Below, piece by piece: positions 16,469 to 25,580 of a DNA stretch of 64,000 nucleotides (within the stretch, counting starts at the first letter, position 1; each line of letters opens with the position of its first letter). The DNA comes from Synechococcus sp. RCC307 (GTDB lineage Bacteria; Cyanobacteriota; Cyanobacteriia; PCC-6307; Cyanobiaceae). Both the position numbers and the translations under genes were made by a program. The notes beneath the pieces are model-generated. The model saw only the letters and a program-made list of their open reading frames with translations. It searched no databases and was not told the origin of the DNA. Where the stretch lies: contig CT978603.1 of NCBI GenBank assembly GCA_000063525.1, positions 1,111,105-1,175,104 on the forward strand, given 5' to 3'.

Positions 16469-18975
16469 TTAAGGCGAGCGGAGGCGGTGAGGCTGCGGCG
16501 CTGGGCTTCCAAACACTGCGCCAAATGGGGATGCTGCTCCAAGGTTGGATCGGCATCGAGGATCGCTTGAGCGGTTTGCCGGGCTTCATCGAGCACCGAT
16601 CCATCATCACTGAGGCTGGCGAGGGCCAAATCAGGCAATCCCGATTGGCGGGTCCCCAGCACTTCACCGGGGCCCCGCAACCGCAAATCCATCTCAGCGA
16701 TTTCAAAGCCATCGTTGCTGCGGGCCAGCACCTCCAGGCGTTGTTTCGCCACCGCCGAACTGCTGTCGTTCACCAACAGGCAATGGGAGGCCGCAGCACC
16801 TCGGCCCACACGGCCGCGCAACTGGTGCAACTGGGCCAAACCAAAGCGCTCGGCGTGATCGATCAACATCACCGTGGCGTTGGGAACATCAACGCCAACC
16901 TCCACCACCGTTGTCGACACCAAGAGTTGGGTCTCTCCGCGGCTGAAGGCCTCAATCGCCTGTTGTTTTTCAGCGCTGCTGAGCCGGCCATGCAGCAGAC
17001 CCACCTGCAAGTCAGGAAAGACCTCCTGCTGAAGCCGGCTGTGCTCATCAACAGCCGAACGCAAATCCAACTTTTCGGACTCCTCCACCAACGGCAACAC
17101 CACATAGGCCTGACGGCCTTCGTTGATTTGCTCGCGAATCAACGCATCAGCCTTGGGCCGCTGGGCTGAACTCAACACGGCGGTCTTGATCGGTTGGCGG
17201 CCAGGCGGCAACGCATCAATTTGGCTGACATCCAAATCGCCATGGATTGAGAGCGCCAGGGTACGGGGAATCGGCGTGGCGGTCATCGTCAGCAAATGGG
17301 GCTGCAAGCCTTTACTGAGCAAGCGATTGCGCTGGCCAACACCAAATCGGTGTTGTTCATCGACCACCACCAAGCCCAAGCGGGCGAAATCAACCGGGTC
17401 CTCCAACACCGCATGGGTACCCACCAAGAGGTGCAGCTGGCCATTGGCCAAGTCCTGCAGCAGGGCGCGGCGTTGCTTGGCCGGCGTGGAGCCAGTCAAC
17501 AGCGCCACATTGACGTGCAGCTGCGGCATCCACTCGCAGAGCTTGGCGTAGTGCTGCTGGGCAAGCACCTCGGTGGGCGCCATGAACGCCCCCTGCAACC
17601 CCGCATCAATGGCGGCCAAGAGGGCAGCGATTGCCACCACCGTCTTGCCGCTACCCACATCCCCTTGCACCAGTCGGGCCATCGGCTTGGGCTGGCCCAT
17701 ATCCGCGAGCAGCTCGTTGAGCACGCGCTCTTGAGCGCCCGTGAATTGAAAAGGCAACAGGTTCCGAAAGGCCTTGAGCCGTTCACCAATGGCCCCCGCT
17801 GGCACCGCTGGGGCCTGACGCTGGCGGTACTGCAAGCGCCGCTGGGCCAGATTCAGTTGCAACAGCAGAAACTCGTCAAAGACCAAGCGGCGGCGGCAAG
17901 CATCGAGATGCTCCCGGTTGCTGGGTTGATGAATTCCGCTGCGGGCATCGGCCTTGGCCACCAATGTCAGCTGTTGGCGCCAGGGTTCTGGCAAGGGGTC
18001 AGGGCCAGGGCGAACGGCTGCTAACGCCGCCGCCACAGCTTGGCGGAGCCGTTCGGCGGTTAACCCCTCTGTAAGGGCATAGATGGGGACCAATCGGCCG
18101 ATTTCAGGGGATTGCACCTGGCTGGCCGGTCCTTCCAATACCTCCAACAGGGGGTCATGCAGGCTGATGCCAAAGCGGTTTTCTTTGACCAGGCCACTGG
18201 CAGCGATCGTGGCGCCCGGCGGGTACAAGCGCTGCTGTTGGTGCAGCCAGCCAGAGGAGGTGAAACGCTTACCCGCCATGAACTTGCTGATCCGCAGCCG
18301 GCCACTGGGGTCCTGCAATTGCAATTCCAGGATCGCCAGGTTGGGGTTTTTGGGGCTGGCGAAGGCGTGCACCCGGCGCACGGTGGCAACCACCGTGGCG
18401 GTCTCCCCAGGAACCAGGGCTTGGATCCGCACCAAACGCGAATAATCGACGTAATCGCGCGGGTAGTAGCCGATCAAATCCTCGAGACAGAACAAGCCCA
18501 GCTGCGCCAAGCGGGTGGCGAGTTTGGGGCCAATGCCCTTGAGCTCTGAGAGCGGTAGATCAGCGGTGCTGCGGCCAGCTCTTGCCGAGGCAGGGGAGTC
18601 TGTGAGCCGCAGCCGAGGCGGGGAGAGCGGTGCAGGTGGATCGAGCTGACGGCGCAATTGATGCAAGTGCTGACGCAGCTGCGTCACCAAGTAACGGCGC
18701 TGCGCTGGGCTGGCCTCTGAATATCGAGAAAATTGAGCAGCAAACGGGGCCAGCTGCTGACAGTCCTTCGCTGGCAGCTGCGGTGAGGGAGAGCGGCATT
18801 GCTGCTCCAGGAAGGCACTAAATCGCGACCGCTGGCCCTGGAGATCTTGAAACCCTGAATCAGCTTCCAGGCTGAGGCTGCGCTGCAGTTGACGCAGCCA
18901 GCGATCCAGCTCCGCATTCAGCGGAGCTGGGCTCAGATCTGGGGTTGCACGGTGGGGTTGTTGTCCTGCGACCAC
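16465..18975 (-). CDS. recG: ATP-dependent DNA helicase RecG
   Basis: An 836-residue superfamily 2 helicase that remodels stalled forks and Holliday junctions. Order: an N-terminal extension of about 150 residues, the wedge/OB domain (ETATVVATVRRV ... RLRISKFMAGKRF), then motif I VQGDVGSGKT, motif II VVDEQHRFGV, motif III TMTATPIPRT, motif IV-VI in QAYVVLPLVEES, VVEVGVDVPNA and QLRGRVGRG. Its start overlaps the preceding gene by 43 nt, so the true start may lie further in. It belongs to a leftward run from rpsB and tsf. Confidence 0.96.
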   Translation of the reverse strand: MVAGQQPHRATPDLSPAPLNAELDRWLRQLQRSLSLEADSGFQDLQGQRSRFSAFLEQQCRSPSPQLPAKDCQQLAPFAAQFSRYSEASPAQRRYLVTQLRQHLHQLRRQLDPPAPLSPPRLRLTDSPASARAGRSTADLPLSELKGIGPKLATRLAQLGLFCLEDLIGYYPRDYVDYSRLVRIQALVPGETATVVATVRRVHAFASPKNPNLAILELQLQDPSGRLRISKFMAGKRFTSSGWLHQQQRLYPPGATIAASGLVKENRFGISLHDPLLEVLEGPASQVQSPEIGRLVPIYALTEGLTAERLRQAVAAALAAVRPGPDPLPEPWRQQLTLVAKADARSGIHQPSNREHLDACRRRLVFDEFLLLQLNLAQRRLQYRQRQAPAVPAGAIGERLKAFRNLLPFQFTGAQERVLNELLADMGQPKPMARLVQGDVGSGKTVVAIAALLAAIDAGLQGAFMAPTEVLAQQHYAKLCEWMPQLHVNVALLTGSTPAKQRRALLQDLANGQLHLLVGTHAVLEDPVDFARLGLVVVDEQHRFGVGQRNRLLSKGLQPHLLTMTATPIPRTLALSIHGDLDVSQIDALPPGRQPIKTAVLSSAQRPKADALIREQINEGRQAYVVLPLVEESEKLDLRSAVDEHSRLQQEVFPDLQVGLLHGRLSSAEKQQAIEAFSRGETQLLVSTTVVEVGVDVPNATVMLIDHAERFGLAQLHQLRGRVGRGAAASHCLLVNDSSSAVAKQRLEVLARSNDGFEIAEMDLRLRGPGEVLGTRQSGLPDLALASLSDDGSVLDEARQTAQAILDADPTLEQHPHLAQCLEAQRRSLTASARLN

Positions 18976-20018
18976 AGCTGTTGCGCCTGCAGAACGGCGA
19001 GCCGTTGCTGCCAGTGCTGAATTCGACGCTCCATTTTGCGCAGATTGCCATCGAGCTTGTGCAATGCATTGCGCAGGTCGCGCAAGTGGGGCAGCGCATG
19101 CTCCAGTTCTGAAACACGGATCAACAAGCCGTTGAGCTGCAACTCACCGCTGGTCAGGCCATCGGGTATGGGCAGCCGCACCGTCAATACGTTGGGGGCC
19201 ACACCCTGTTGCTCCACCTGGCCGGCCAATGAGGCATCCAGCAGGGGCAGTGGCATCAGGCTTTGGCACAGTCCGCTGCGCAGCAGTTCGACATTGATGG
19301 CGTGGCTGAGGTTGCGAAGTCGGCGCTGCAGCGCCTGATCCCAGACCCCAAGCCAAACGCGCAACTGTTGGGGATCGCGCGGCAACGGGAATGGGCTGTT
19401 GATCGGATCGTCGGGACTCAGGGATGAACCCAACAGGCTGCCGCTGGCCATTTGCCGCAGCCAATTCAAGGCCTGCTCGTGATCCAGGGACTGGGACGAC
19501 ACCTCCTCATCCACCAATCCCGGGGTTTCAGAGGACAGGGTGGAGCAGAACTGCGCTGGGTCAAAGTTGCCCAGCAACGGGGGCATCTCGAGGCTGAATT
19601 GCAGGCCGGCGCCAGGATCAAGATCAGCAGAGACCATCAGTGGCTCAACCGAGTCATCGCCAGGGGCCTGCTCATCAGCTTCGGGGTCGGCCGTGTCATC
19701 GGCGTTCAGCAGGCGACTGCCAAGCTGCGCCAGTTGCTCAATGGTCAGCAGCGAACTGCAGCGCTGGGTGAGATGGAGCAGGCGTTCGCGCATGACATGG
19801 CGCTGGCTCTCGGCCATGGCATTGAACGCCTCCGGCTGGAGCTTGGTGCAGAGGTGGAACACCGCCTGCAGCAATTGATGGGGCAACTCATGGCGTAGTT
19901 GCTCGAGGTAGTCCTGCAGCAAGCTGTAGAGCTTGATGGCAGCCCCATCACTCAGAGCATCGAGCGCGTCAAGTTCTTGACGCGCCTGTTCGGCCGTTGC
20001 CCCCTCCGAGGAGTTCAA
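18933..20018 (-). CDS. Unrecognised protein between tsf and recG
   Basis: The 361-residue product is rich in Leu, Gln and acidic residues. The N-terminal third appears helical ([30 protein letters not shown]), the middle is acidic and proline-containing, and the C-terminus (about 310-355) looks like a short coiled coil with basic heptads. No signal peptide, membrane segment or catalytic motif was seen. It overlaps tsf by 4 nt and recG by 43 nt, so it is part of the rpsB-tsf-recG unit. I do not recognise the family; the placement in an operon with translation and repair genes suggests a cytoplasmic role. Confidence 0.75.
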   Translation of the reverse strand: MNSSEGATAEQARQELDALDALSDGAAIKLYSLLQDYLEQLRHELPHQLLQAVFHLCTKLQPEAFNAMAESQRHVMRERLLHLTQRCSSLLTIEQLAQLGSRLLNADDTADPEADEQAPGDDSVEPLMVSADLDPGAGLQFSLEMPPLLGNFDPAQFCSTLSSETPGLVDEEVSSQSLDHEQALNWLRQMASGSLLGSSLSPDDPINSPFPLPRDPQQLRVWLGVWDQALQRRLRNLSHAINVELLRSGLCQSLMPLPLLDASLAGQVEQQGVAPNVLTVRLPIPDGLTSGELQLNGLLIRVSELEHALPHLRDLRNALHKLDGNLRKMERRIQHWQQRLAVLQAQQLWSQDNNPTVQPQI

Positions 20019-20668
20019 GCAGTCATGGCGGCGACTTCTGCCGCGAAATCCTCTTGCTTCACTTCAATGCCTTCACCCAGGGTGTAACGGGTGAAGCGCC
20101 GCACTTGAATGTTTTCGCCGATCTTGCCGGCGAGCTGCTTGACCATCTCGGCCACTGACAGGGAGCTGTCTTTGATGAAAGGCTGCTCCAGCAGAGCGAG
20201 TTCCTTGAGGCGCTTGTTGACGCGGCCTTCAACGATCTTGGCCTTCATGGCCTCAGGCTTGTTGCCCAGGTCATCACGACCCATCTCGATGTTGGTTTCG
20301 CGCTCTTTGACATCGGCAGGGATGTCATCGGTGGTGACGAACTCAACGTTGGGGCAAGCAGCAATTTGCATAGCCACATTGCGCACCAGCTCTTGGAACG
20401 CGTCACCGCGGGCCACGAAGTCTGTTTCGCAGTTGACTTCCACCAGCACACCCACACGGGCGCCGGTGTGGATGTAACTGCCAACGGCACCTTCAGCCGC
20501 GGTGCGACCAGCTTTCTTTTCAGCCGAAGCAATGCCCTTCTGACGCAGCCACTCGGTGGCTTTGGTGAGATCGCCAGAGGTCTCATTAAGAGCCTTCTTG
20601 CAGTCCATCATCCCCGCACCGGTTTGGTCGCGGAGCTCCTTGACGAGCTTGGCGGAAATCTCGGCCAT
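20015..20668 (-). CDS. tsf: Elongation factor Ts
   Basis: The 217-residue nucleotide exchange factor for EF-Tu opens with [26 protein letters not shown], the classical EF-Ts signature, and contains [29 protein letters not shown]. The short single-core form is typical for cyanobacteria. ATG 20668 is chosen over further upstream options because the conserved sequence starts there. rpsB lies 55 bases upstream, the usual ribosomal pair. Confidence 0.97.
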   Translation of the reverse strand: MAEISAKLVKELRDQTGAGMMDCKKALNETSGDLTKATEWLRQKGIASAEKKAGRTAAEGAVGSYIHTGARVGVLVEVNCETDFVARGDAFQELVRNVAMQIAACPNVEFVTTDDIPADVKERETNIEMGRDDLGNKPEAMKAKIVEGRVNKRLKELALLEQPFIKDSSLSVAEMVKQLAGKIGENIQVRRFTRYTLGEGIEVKQEDFAAEVAAMTA

Positions 20669-20723
20669 GACGGGGTGCGGGGAAGTGAAAAGCGGGGGGA
20701 GTGTAAACAGCGGGGGGAGGGCC

Positions 20724-21431
20724 TTAGCCCTCATCCCCTTGGTCGTTTGAACCGTGGCGACCTTCGTTGATGGCGTCAGCCAGACGTCCAATGATCAACT
20801 GCACCGAACGCACAGCGTCGTCGTTGCAGGGGATCGGCACGTCGCAGAGGTCGGGATCGCAGTTGGTATCCAGCATCGACACCACAGGAATGTCGAGCTT
20901 CTGGCATTCCAGAACGGCGTTGTATTCGCGCTTCTGGTCGATCAACACCACCACATCAGGCAGGCGGCGCATGTTCTTCAGACCGCCCAGATATTTCTGC
21001 AGACGATCCAGCTCGCGGCGCAGAACCGAGGCTTCCTTCTTGGGACGCATCGCAATCGCACCGGAGCTCTCCATGCGCTCGAGGTCCTTGAGGCGCTCGA
21101 TGCGGGCGCGCATGGTGCTCCAGTTGGTGAGCATGCCGCCCAGCCAGCGCTGGTTCACGTAGCTGGCGCCACAACGGCTGGCCTCGAGGGCCACCACCTC
21201 AGCGGCTTGCTTTTTGGTGCCGACAAAGAGGAAGCGCTTGCCGCTACGAGCAGCACTGCGCACCCACTTGTAGGCGTTGTTCATGCAGACAGCGGTCTGC
21301 ACCAAATCGATGATGTGAACGCCGTTGCGAGCGCAGTGGATATACCGCTGCATCTTCGGATTCCAGCGGCGGGTTTGGTGCCCAAAGTGGGCACCGGCCT
21401 CCATCATTTCGGAGAGCGTGACAACTGCCAT
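20724..21431 (-). CDS. rpsB: 30S ribosomal protein S2
   Basis: A 235-residue S2 protein with the conserved [22 protein letters not shown] at the start, [10 protein letters not shown] and [12 protein letters not shown] in the middle, and the [22 protein letters not shown] block near the end. ATG 21431 fits the family; the frame stays open upstream. It heads the leftward rpsB-tsf unit. About 135 bases of leader separate it from the glycosyltransferase stop; no regulatory structure was identified there. Confidence 0.97.
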   Translation of the reverse strand: MAVVTLSEMMEAGAHFGHQTRRWNPKMQRYIHCARNGVHIIDLVQTAVCMNNAYKWVRSAARSGKRFLFVGTKKQAAEVVALEASRCGASYVNQRWLGGMLTNWSTMRARIERLKDLERMESSGAIAMRPKKEASVLRRELDRLQKYLGGLKNMRRLPDVVVLIDQKREYNAVLECQKLDIPVVSMLDTNCDPDLCDVPIPCNDDAVRSVQLIIGRLADAINEGRHGSNDQGDEG

Positions 21432-21566
21432 GTTGTTGGGGGTTTCGGGTTGGCCACCACCCGCCAGGGAGGACGGCCCAAATCGGCCAATGTCCTCACC
21501 CGAAACGTGCGGGTGTGCGGTTTTGAAGGGACGTCCCAACCTATCAGGCCGTGTCCTGGCCTGGGT

Positions 21567-22511
21567 TCAGGCGATTCCAGCGGCCTGCGCTTCACGCTGC
21601 ATCGCCACAACGCTGATGCGATTGAGGGGCAAGCGCAGCAGCTCCATGGCGACGCCAGGGTGACCGCGGCGGATCAACCAGGCCAGCAAAGGCCGCAAGC
21701 TGCGCTCGTTGAGCAAGCCACCCAAGGTGAGCAGCTCCCAGAGCAGCCGATGCCAGATGGTGAATTGAATGATGAAGCGAACCCGTCGGGTGGGGTGCTT
21801 TTTGTAAAACACCAACCCCATCTTGGCCCGCTCCCGCTCCTTGCGAACCAGCTCGGGAACCTGCTCCAAGTTGAGCGGAGGATGCCAGTGATAGCCAGCA
21901 GCAGCAGGGCAACGCACCAAACGGACCCCCATGCGGCGGAGGCGCTCACCAAGCTCCAAGTCTTCCCAGCCGTAGAGCTGGAAGGAGGGATCAAACAACC
22001 CTGATTCCTGCAGCACCGTCTTGTCGATGGCCACATTGCCGGTGGCGAAATACGCCCACGACAGATCGCTGAGTTTGTGGGGTTCGCTCTCTGGGGACTC
22101 GAAGTTGTGGGTATTGATCACCGCCCCATAGGTGAAACAGAGACGGTCGCCATCCCGCTGCCAGGCTTGGCGAAGCGAACGCAGGTGGTGCTGCAAAAAG
22201 TCCGGCACCACCACCAAATCACTGTCGATAAAAATGATCACCTCACCGCTGGCGTGATCAACGCCAAGGTTGCGGCCGATCGCAGGGCCACCATGTTCTT
22301 GGCAGATCAGGCGGACATGGGGCAGTTCAGCAGCCTCCTGTTGAATCCACTCGACCGTGCCGTCGGTGGAGCCGTCATCCACCAACACGACCTCAAAATC
22401 ATCCCCAGGATCGAGAGGCAGCTGGGCTTCTAGGGCCCTGAGGCACTGCTGCAGGATCGGCAGGCGGTTGTAGGTGGGAATAACAACGCTGACGAGCACA
22501 GCTGGATCCAA
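21567..22511 (-). CDS. Family 2 glycosyltransferase
   Basis: The 314-residue protein has the GT-A nucleotide-sugar fold: VSVVIPTYNRLPIL, VVLVDDGSTDGT (nucleotide-binding Asp), GGPAIGRNLGVDHASGEVIIFIDSDLVV (the IDSD metal motif) and a later GWEDLELGERLRRMG acceptor/catalytic block. No membrane segment is obvious, so it is cytoplasmic or peripheral. The substrate cannot be inferred; a role in cell-surface polysaccharide is likely. It reads in the same direction as the upstream ExbBD/TonB-like set, 25 bases after it. Confidence 0.9.
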   Translation of the reverse strand: MDPAVLVSVVIPTYNRLPILQQCLRALEAQLPLDPGDDFEVVLVDDGSTDGTVEWIQQEAAELPHVRLICQEHGGPAIGRNLGVDHASGEVIIFIDSDLVVVPDFLQHHLRSLRQAWQRDGDRLCFTYGAVINTHNFESPESEPHKLSDLSWAYFATGNVAIDKTVLQESGLFDPSFQLYGWEDLELGERLRRMGVRLVRCPAAAGYHWHPPLNLEQVPELVRKERERAKMGLVFYKKHPTRRVRFIIQFTIWHRLLWELLTLGGLLNERSLRPLLAWLIRRGHPGVAMELLRLPLNRISVVAMQREAQAAGIA

Positions 22512-22536
22512 GGTGCTCCCATGATCGCTGATTCCG

Positions 22537-23220
22537 TTAGGGCCTTAGCCGGAGACGGAACATCGTCCTGAACGAATCGGGCCAAATCAGGTCCTTCGGG
22601 GCCGGTCGCTGCAGCTCCAGAGAACTCAAGGGACGTTGAAACCAGCTCTTGGCGAATGCCAAACCCCTGAGCGACTTCAACCATTGGGTTCGCTCATCGA
22701 CGTCAAGGTCGTCCAAGGCGTACGAGCTGGGGGCAACAGGCGAGAACCCCAGGGGTTGGTCCACACTGGTAATGCTGTTCAAAAGCGTTTCGAGGCTCGG
22801 ACGCGATGGCTTGGAGTCCAGTGGTTGGGACTGGGGAGCCTCTGACGCTGGATCCAATGTGATCAGCTGAGCATCAGCACGATTGTCTGCTGGTTCGACG
22901 GGGTTGATCACCGGTGGCAGGGAGGGAGCCTGCAATTGCGGTAGCTCCTGGGCTGGCAAAGGAAGACTGTTGATACCTGGCAGCCGCAGCGGTTGAAGCG
23001 CAGTGGAGCCCGAGGCCGGCAGGCCCAATTGATCACTGAGATCAACCAGAGCACCTCGGGACACCGGGCCAAGGGAAGCGGCGTTGTGCAGAGGCTCAAA
23101 ACCACCAGGAGCAGCCAATAGCAGCGCATGCAGACCAAGGGCAATGGCCACCGGCGAGGTCCAGACGGGCCTGGCCTGCCAGCGACGCCTGATCAAAAGG
23201 GGGACTGAGTAGTTGCTCAT
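22537..23220 (-). CDS. TonB-like partner protein of the ExbB/ExbD set
   Basis: The 227-residue protein has a short basic N-terminus, one membrane segment (SPVAIALGLHALLLAAPG, about residues 22-39 including a His) and a long Pro/Leu-rich periplasmic region, the layout of TonB/TolA proteins. It follows two ExbD genes and overlaps the second by 4 nt, which supports the role. The C-terminal ~75 residues do not show the usual TonB domain pattern that contacts receptors. No TonB-dependent receptor is in the window. It may drive a different outer-membrane process. Confidence 0.6.
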   Translation of the reverse strand: MSNYSVPLLIRRRWQARPVWTSPVAIALGLHALLLAAPGGFEPLHNAASLGPVSRGALVDLSDQLGLPASGSTALQPLRLPGINSLPLPAQELPQLQAPSLPPVINPVEPADNRADAQLITLDPASEAPQSQPLDSKPSRPSLETLLNSITSVDQPLGFSPVAPSSYALDDLDVDERTQWLKSLRGLAFAKSWFQRPLSSLELQRPAPKDLIWPDSFRTMFRLRLRP

Positions 23221-23582
23221 CGGGTGTTGGGCAGCTTGAGCTCAATGGCCACGGGGGATCCCCTCATGGCCGTCAAAACGGTCCGCAACTCGCCCCAGCG
23301 CAAACGCTTCGATGGCTTGATCCGCAAGCGACCATCGGGTTCTTGGGCGGCATAAGCCCTGGCAACAGATGACATCCGATCCAAGGGAATGGTGCGGCCT
23401 TGGATCACGATCTGCTCGGCGCTTGGGATTTCAACCAGCAACACCGGTGCCATCGAAGGCTTGCTGAACCACTGGTGCAGCGGAATCAACAAGGTGCTGG
23501 AGGCAATCAGCACCAACAGAACATCAGCCAGCGGCAACCACTGACTGGAGGTGAGGGGAGTGTCTGAACGTTGGAGGTTCAT
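23217..23582 (-). CDS. exbD: ExbD/TolR-family protein (second copy)
   Basis: A 121-residue ExbD-like protein: a short N-terminus, one membrane segment with a conserved Asp (WLPLADVLLVLIASSTLLIPL; the Asp of LADVLLVL is the proton-path residue) and a periplasmic domain. With ExbB it forms the proton-driven motor that energises TonB-like partners. It overlaps the first exbD and the tonB-like gene by 4 nt each. Two different ExbD chains suggest a heteromeric motor. Confidence 0.85.
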   Translation of the reverse strand: MNLQRSDTPLTSSQWLPLADVLLVLIASSTLLIPLHQWFSKPSMAPVLLVEIPSAEQIVIQGRTIPLDRMSSVARAYAAQEPDGRLRIKPSKRLRWGELRTVLTAMRGSPVAIELKLPNTR

Positions 23583-24010
23583 GACTTCAGCGGCTGACTT
23601 GGCAATTGCAACTGCAAGCGATCACCAGCCAAGACCTCCAGAGAGTTGAACCGTTGGCTGACTTCAAGCAGTGTCAATTCATCACTTGGAATCAACACAA
23701 GGGTGGGGGATTCGCCTTGAAGGTTCTGCTCTTGAAGCCGGCCACGAAGCTCCTCATCACTTAAGGGGCGTCCATTCCAAGTCCAGAAACCACGCGGTTG
23801 CATTTCGATCCGCACAAGCGGCCGAGCAACCGCTGAACTCTCCTGCGGTGCAGCGCTTTTCAGGGGCATCTTGACGTGAGTGACACCAGCCCAAAGCACA
23901 AAACACAACACCACCAACAGCACATCAATGAGGGGCACCAAGACATCGTTGGTGCTGCCTGACGTTGTGTGGTCAGCCACGACAAACGAGCTGATGGGTG
24001 TTGCGCTCAA
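23579..24010 (-). CDS. exbD: ExbD/TolR-family protein (first copy)
   Basis: The 143-residue product has the ExbD pattern VPLIDVLLVVLCFVLWAGV, with the membrane Asp in the LIDVLLV motif, followed by a periplasmic domain. It overlaps exbB by 38 nt and the second exbD by 4 nt. It differs considerably in sequence from the second copy, so the pair is not a recent duplication. Confidence 0.88.
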   Translation of the reverse strand: MSATPISSFVVADHTTSGSTNDVLVPLIDVLLVVLCFVLWAGVTHVKMPLKSAAPQESSAVARPLVRIEMQPRGFWTWNGRPLSDEELRGRLQEQNLQGESPTLVLIPSDELTLLEVSQRFNSLEVLAGDRLQLQLPSQPLKS

Positions 24011-24572
24011 AGCTGAGAGCCAAGCGCTCCAGCAGAGCGAGGTAGCTACTGCGGTAAGCCATGTTGATTTTCAACACAACCATGGCGAAGAGGGCCACCA
24101 AGATCCCCGTGGCGGTGGAGACCAGAACCTCGGAAATACCCAGCGCCACACGATCCATTGAGGCCGCACCAACCTCACGGCCAAGGGCGGCAAAGGTACG
24201 GATCAATCCCGTCACCGTTCCCAACAGACCCAGCAATGGCCCCAAGGCCGCTGCAGCTTCCAAAATTCGCTCACCACGGGCCATGGCCGCAGCTTGGGAT
24301 TGAAGAATCAACTGAAGTTCCAGCTGACGCGCTGCTGGACCATCGGCAGCAGTCAACTGACGCATCAAGTGCCCCACTGGGCTGGATGTGGGAACCCCTG
24401 TTGGGGAGCTTCCCTCAAGCAGTTGGTTCTCGACGAGGCGCCATCGGCGATCCGTTGGGGACCCCAACCGCCGCCAAAAGCGAAGGCGATCAACGCCAAC
24501 AGCGGCAACGGCGATCGAAAGCAACAGCAGAGGCACCATTACAGGGCCTCCAAGCAAAAACTGCTGGAGCAC
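23973..24572 (-). CDS. exbB: ExbB/TolQ/MotA-family proton channel
   Basis: A 199-residue protein with three membrane segments: an N-terminal one (GPVMVPLLLLSIAVAAVGVDRL), then LGPLLGLLGTVTGLIRTFAAL and ISEVLVSTATGILVALFAMVVL. The motifs LGLLGTVTGLI and TATGILVAL are diagnostic for ExbB/TolQ. It heads the set exbB-exbD-exbD-tonB-like. A terminator upstream (24618-24650) separates it from the previous gene, so it should have its own promoter. Confidence 0.92.
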   Translation of the reverse strand: MLQQFLLGGPVMVPLLLLSIAVAAVGVDRLRFWRRLGSPTDRRWRLVENQLLEGSSPTGVPTSSPVGHLMRQLTAADGPAARQLELQLILQSQAAAMARGERILEAAAALGPLLGLLGTVTGLIRTFAALGREVGAASMDRVALGISEVLVSTATGILVALFAMVVLKINMAYRSSYLALLERLALSFERNTHQLVCRG

Positions 24573-24617
24573 GATTGGGAGCGAGCTCGGGCAATTTCAA
24601 ATTAGTCACAATCCATC

Positions 24618-24650
24618 AAAAAAACCTGATCGGTTAAAAACCGATCAGGT
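24618..24650 (-). terminator. Rho-independent terminator of the small basic protein gene
   Basis: A perfect 12-bp stem (24624-24635 with 24639-24650), a 3-base loop and an A-run at 24618-24624, which is a U-run on the minus strand. It ends the transcript from 24839 and precedes exbB. Confidence 0.85.
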
Positions 24651-24683
24651 CCCTCAGATCTTTGGTTCGGTCAGACGAACGAC

Positions 24684-24839
24684 TTAGTCAGCAGCGCCGC
24701 CGTTGTTGGCCGTTCCGGTCACACCATTACCAGCACCTTCTCCGCGACCATCACCACGCAGCTTGCGCTTTTTGAACTTACGGGCGTAGGCGCGGTTGCG
24801 TTCTTGCTTCTCGCGTTTCAGGTTGCGGCGCTTGGCCAT
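24684..24839 (-). CDS. Small basic protein of unknown function
   Basis: The 51-residue product MAKRRNLKREKQERNRAYAR... has an extremely Lys/Arg-rich first half (residues 3-33) and a Gly/Asn/Ala-rich tail. Such composition suggests RNA or ribosome binding; it resembles short ribosomal or nucleoid-associated proteins but I cannot name a family. It ends with TAA 34 bases from a strong terminator and starts with ATG 24839, so it is a self-contained small gene between the devA and exbB genes. Confidence 0.7.
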   Translation of the reverse strand: MAKRRNLKREKQERNRAYARKFKKRKLRGDGRGEGAGNGVTGTANNGGAAD

Positions 24840-24872
24840 AAATCGATCAAGCCTGGAAAATCTCCTCTCACC

Positions 24873-25580
24873 TTACCCGGCGGGCATCGAAGCCACCCTG
24901 TTCTCAATCAAACGGCCGTCTTCCATGGCCAAGAGGCGATCAGCCAAATCAAGGATCCGTGGGTCATGGGTCACCATCAGCACCCCGCAACCCTGTTCAC
25001 GCGCCAGCCGCTGCAAGAGCTCAACGATTTCACGGCCGGTACGGCCATCAAGGGCCGCGGTGGGCTCATCAGCCAAGAGCAAGCGGGGGTGCGCCGCCAA
25101 GGCGCGAGCGATCGCCACCCGTTGCTTTTGTCCGCCCGATAGATCGTGGGGCACTTTGCTGAGCTGATCCCCCAAGCCCACGGCCCGAAGCCATTCGCGG
25201 GCTTGACCACGCCGCTGGGCATAGCTGAGGCCGGGCAGCAGATCGGCGCCCATCTGCACGTTTTGCTCGGCGGTGAGGCAACGCAAGAGGTTGTGCCCTT
25301 GAAAAATCATGCCGATGCGTTGCCGCAGGCGACGGCGATCACCCCGGCCAGCTTGGGCCAAGGGCACTCCCAGCACCTGCAGTTCTCCGTGTTGCAAGCT
25401 CCGCAGCGCCCCCACCAGGGTGAGCAGGGTTGTTTTGCCGCACCCGGACGGCCCCGTCAGCAGCACCACCTCGCCGGGATCCACCCGGAAGTTGATGTCC
25501 TGCAAGACCTCACGGCGCATCGAACCGGTGCCGTAGCTATGGCTGACGTTGGTTGCAACGATGGGAGCTGGATCCGCCAT
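24873..25580 (-). CDS. devA: DevA-type ABC transporter ATPase
   Basis: A 235-residue ATPase with Walker A GPSGCGKTTLL, Q-loop IFQGHNLLRCLTAEQNV, signature LSGGQKQRVAIARAL, Walker B LLLADEPTAALD and the H-loop MVTHDPRI. The sequence style (IVATNVSHSYGTGSMRREVLQDINFRVDPGE) matches DevA. With DevC and DevB it forms an MacAB-like tripartite exporter. In filamentous species devBCA exports heterocyst glycolipids; here, in a unicellular genome, the substrate is unknown. Its start touches the devC stop. Confidence 0.9.
   Translation of the reverse strand: MADPAPIVATNVSHSYGTGSMRREVLQDINFRVDPGEVVLLTGPSGCGKTTLLTLVGALRSLQHGELQVLGVPLAQAGRGDRRRLRQRIGMIFQGHNLLRCLTAEQNVQMGADLLPGLSYAQRRGQAREWLRAVGLGDQLSKVPHDLSGGQKQRVAIARALAAHPRLLLADEPTAALDGRTGREIVELLQRLAREQGCGVLMVTHDPRILDLADRLLAMEDGRLIENRVASMPAG

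Noticed and set aside
20754-22004. 416-residue plus-strand frame across rpsB and the glycosyltransferase
   Set aside because: His/Gln/Ala-rich translation typical of an antisense shadow; it spans two confidently identified genes on the other strand.
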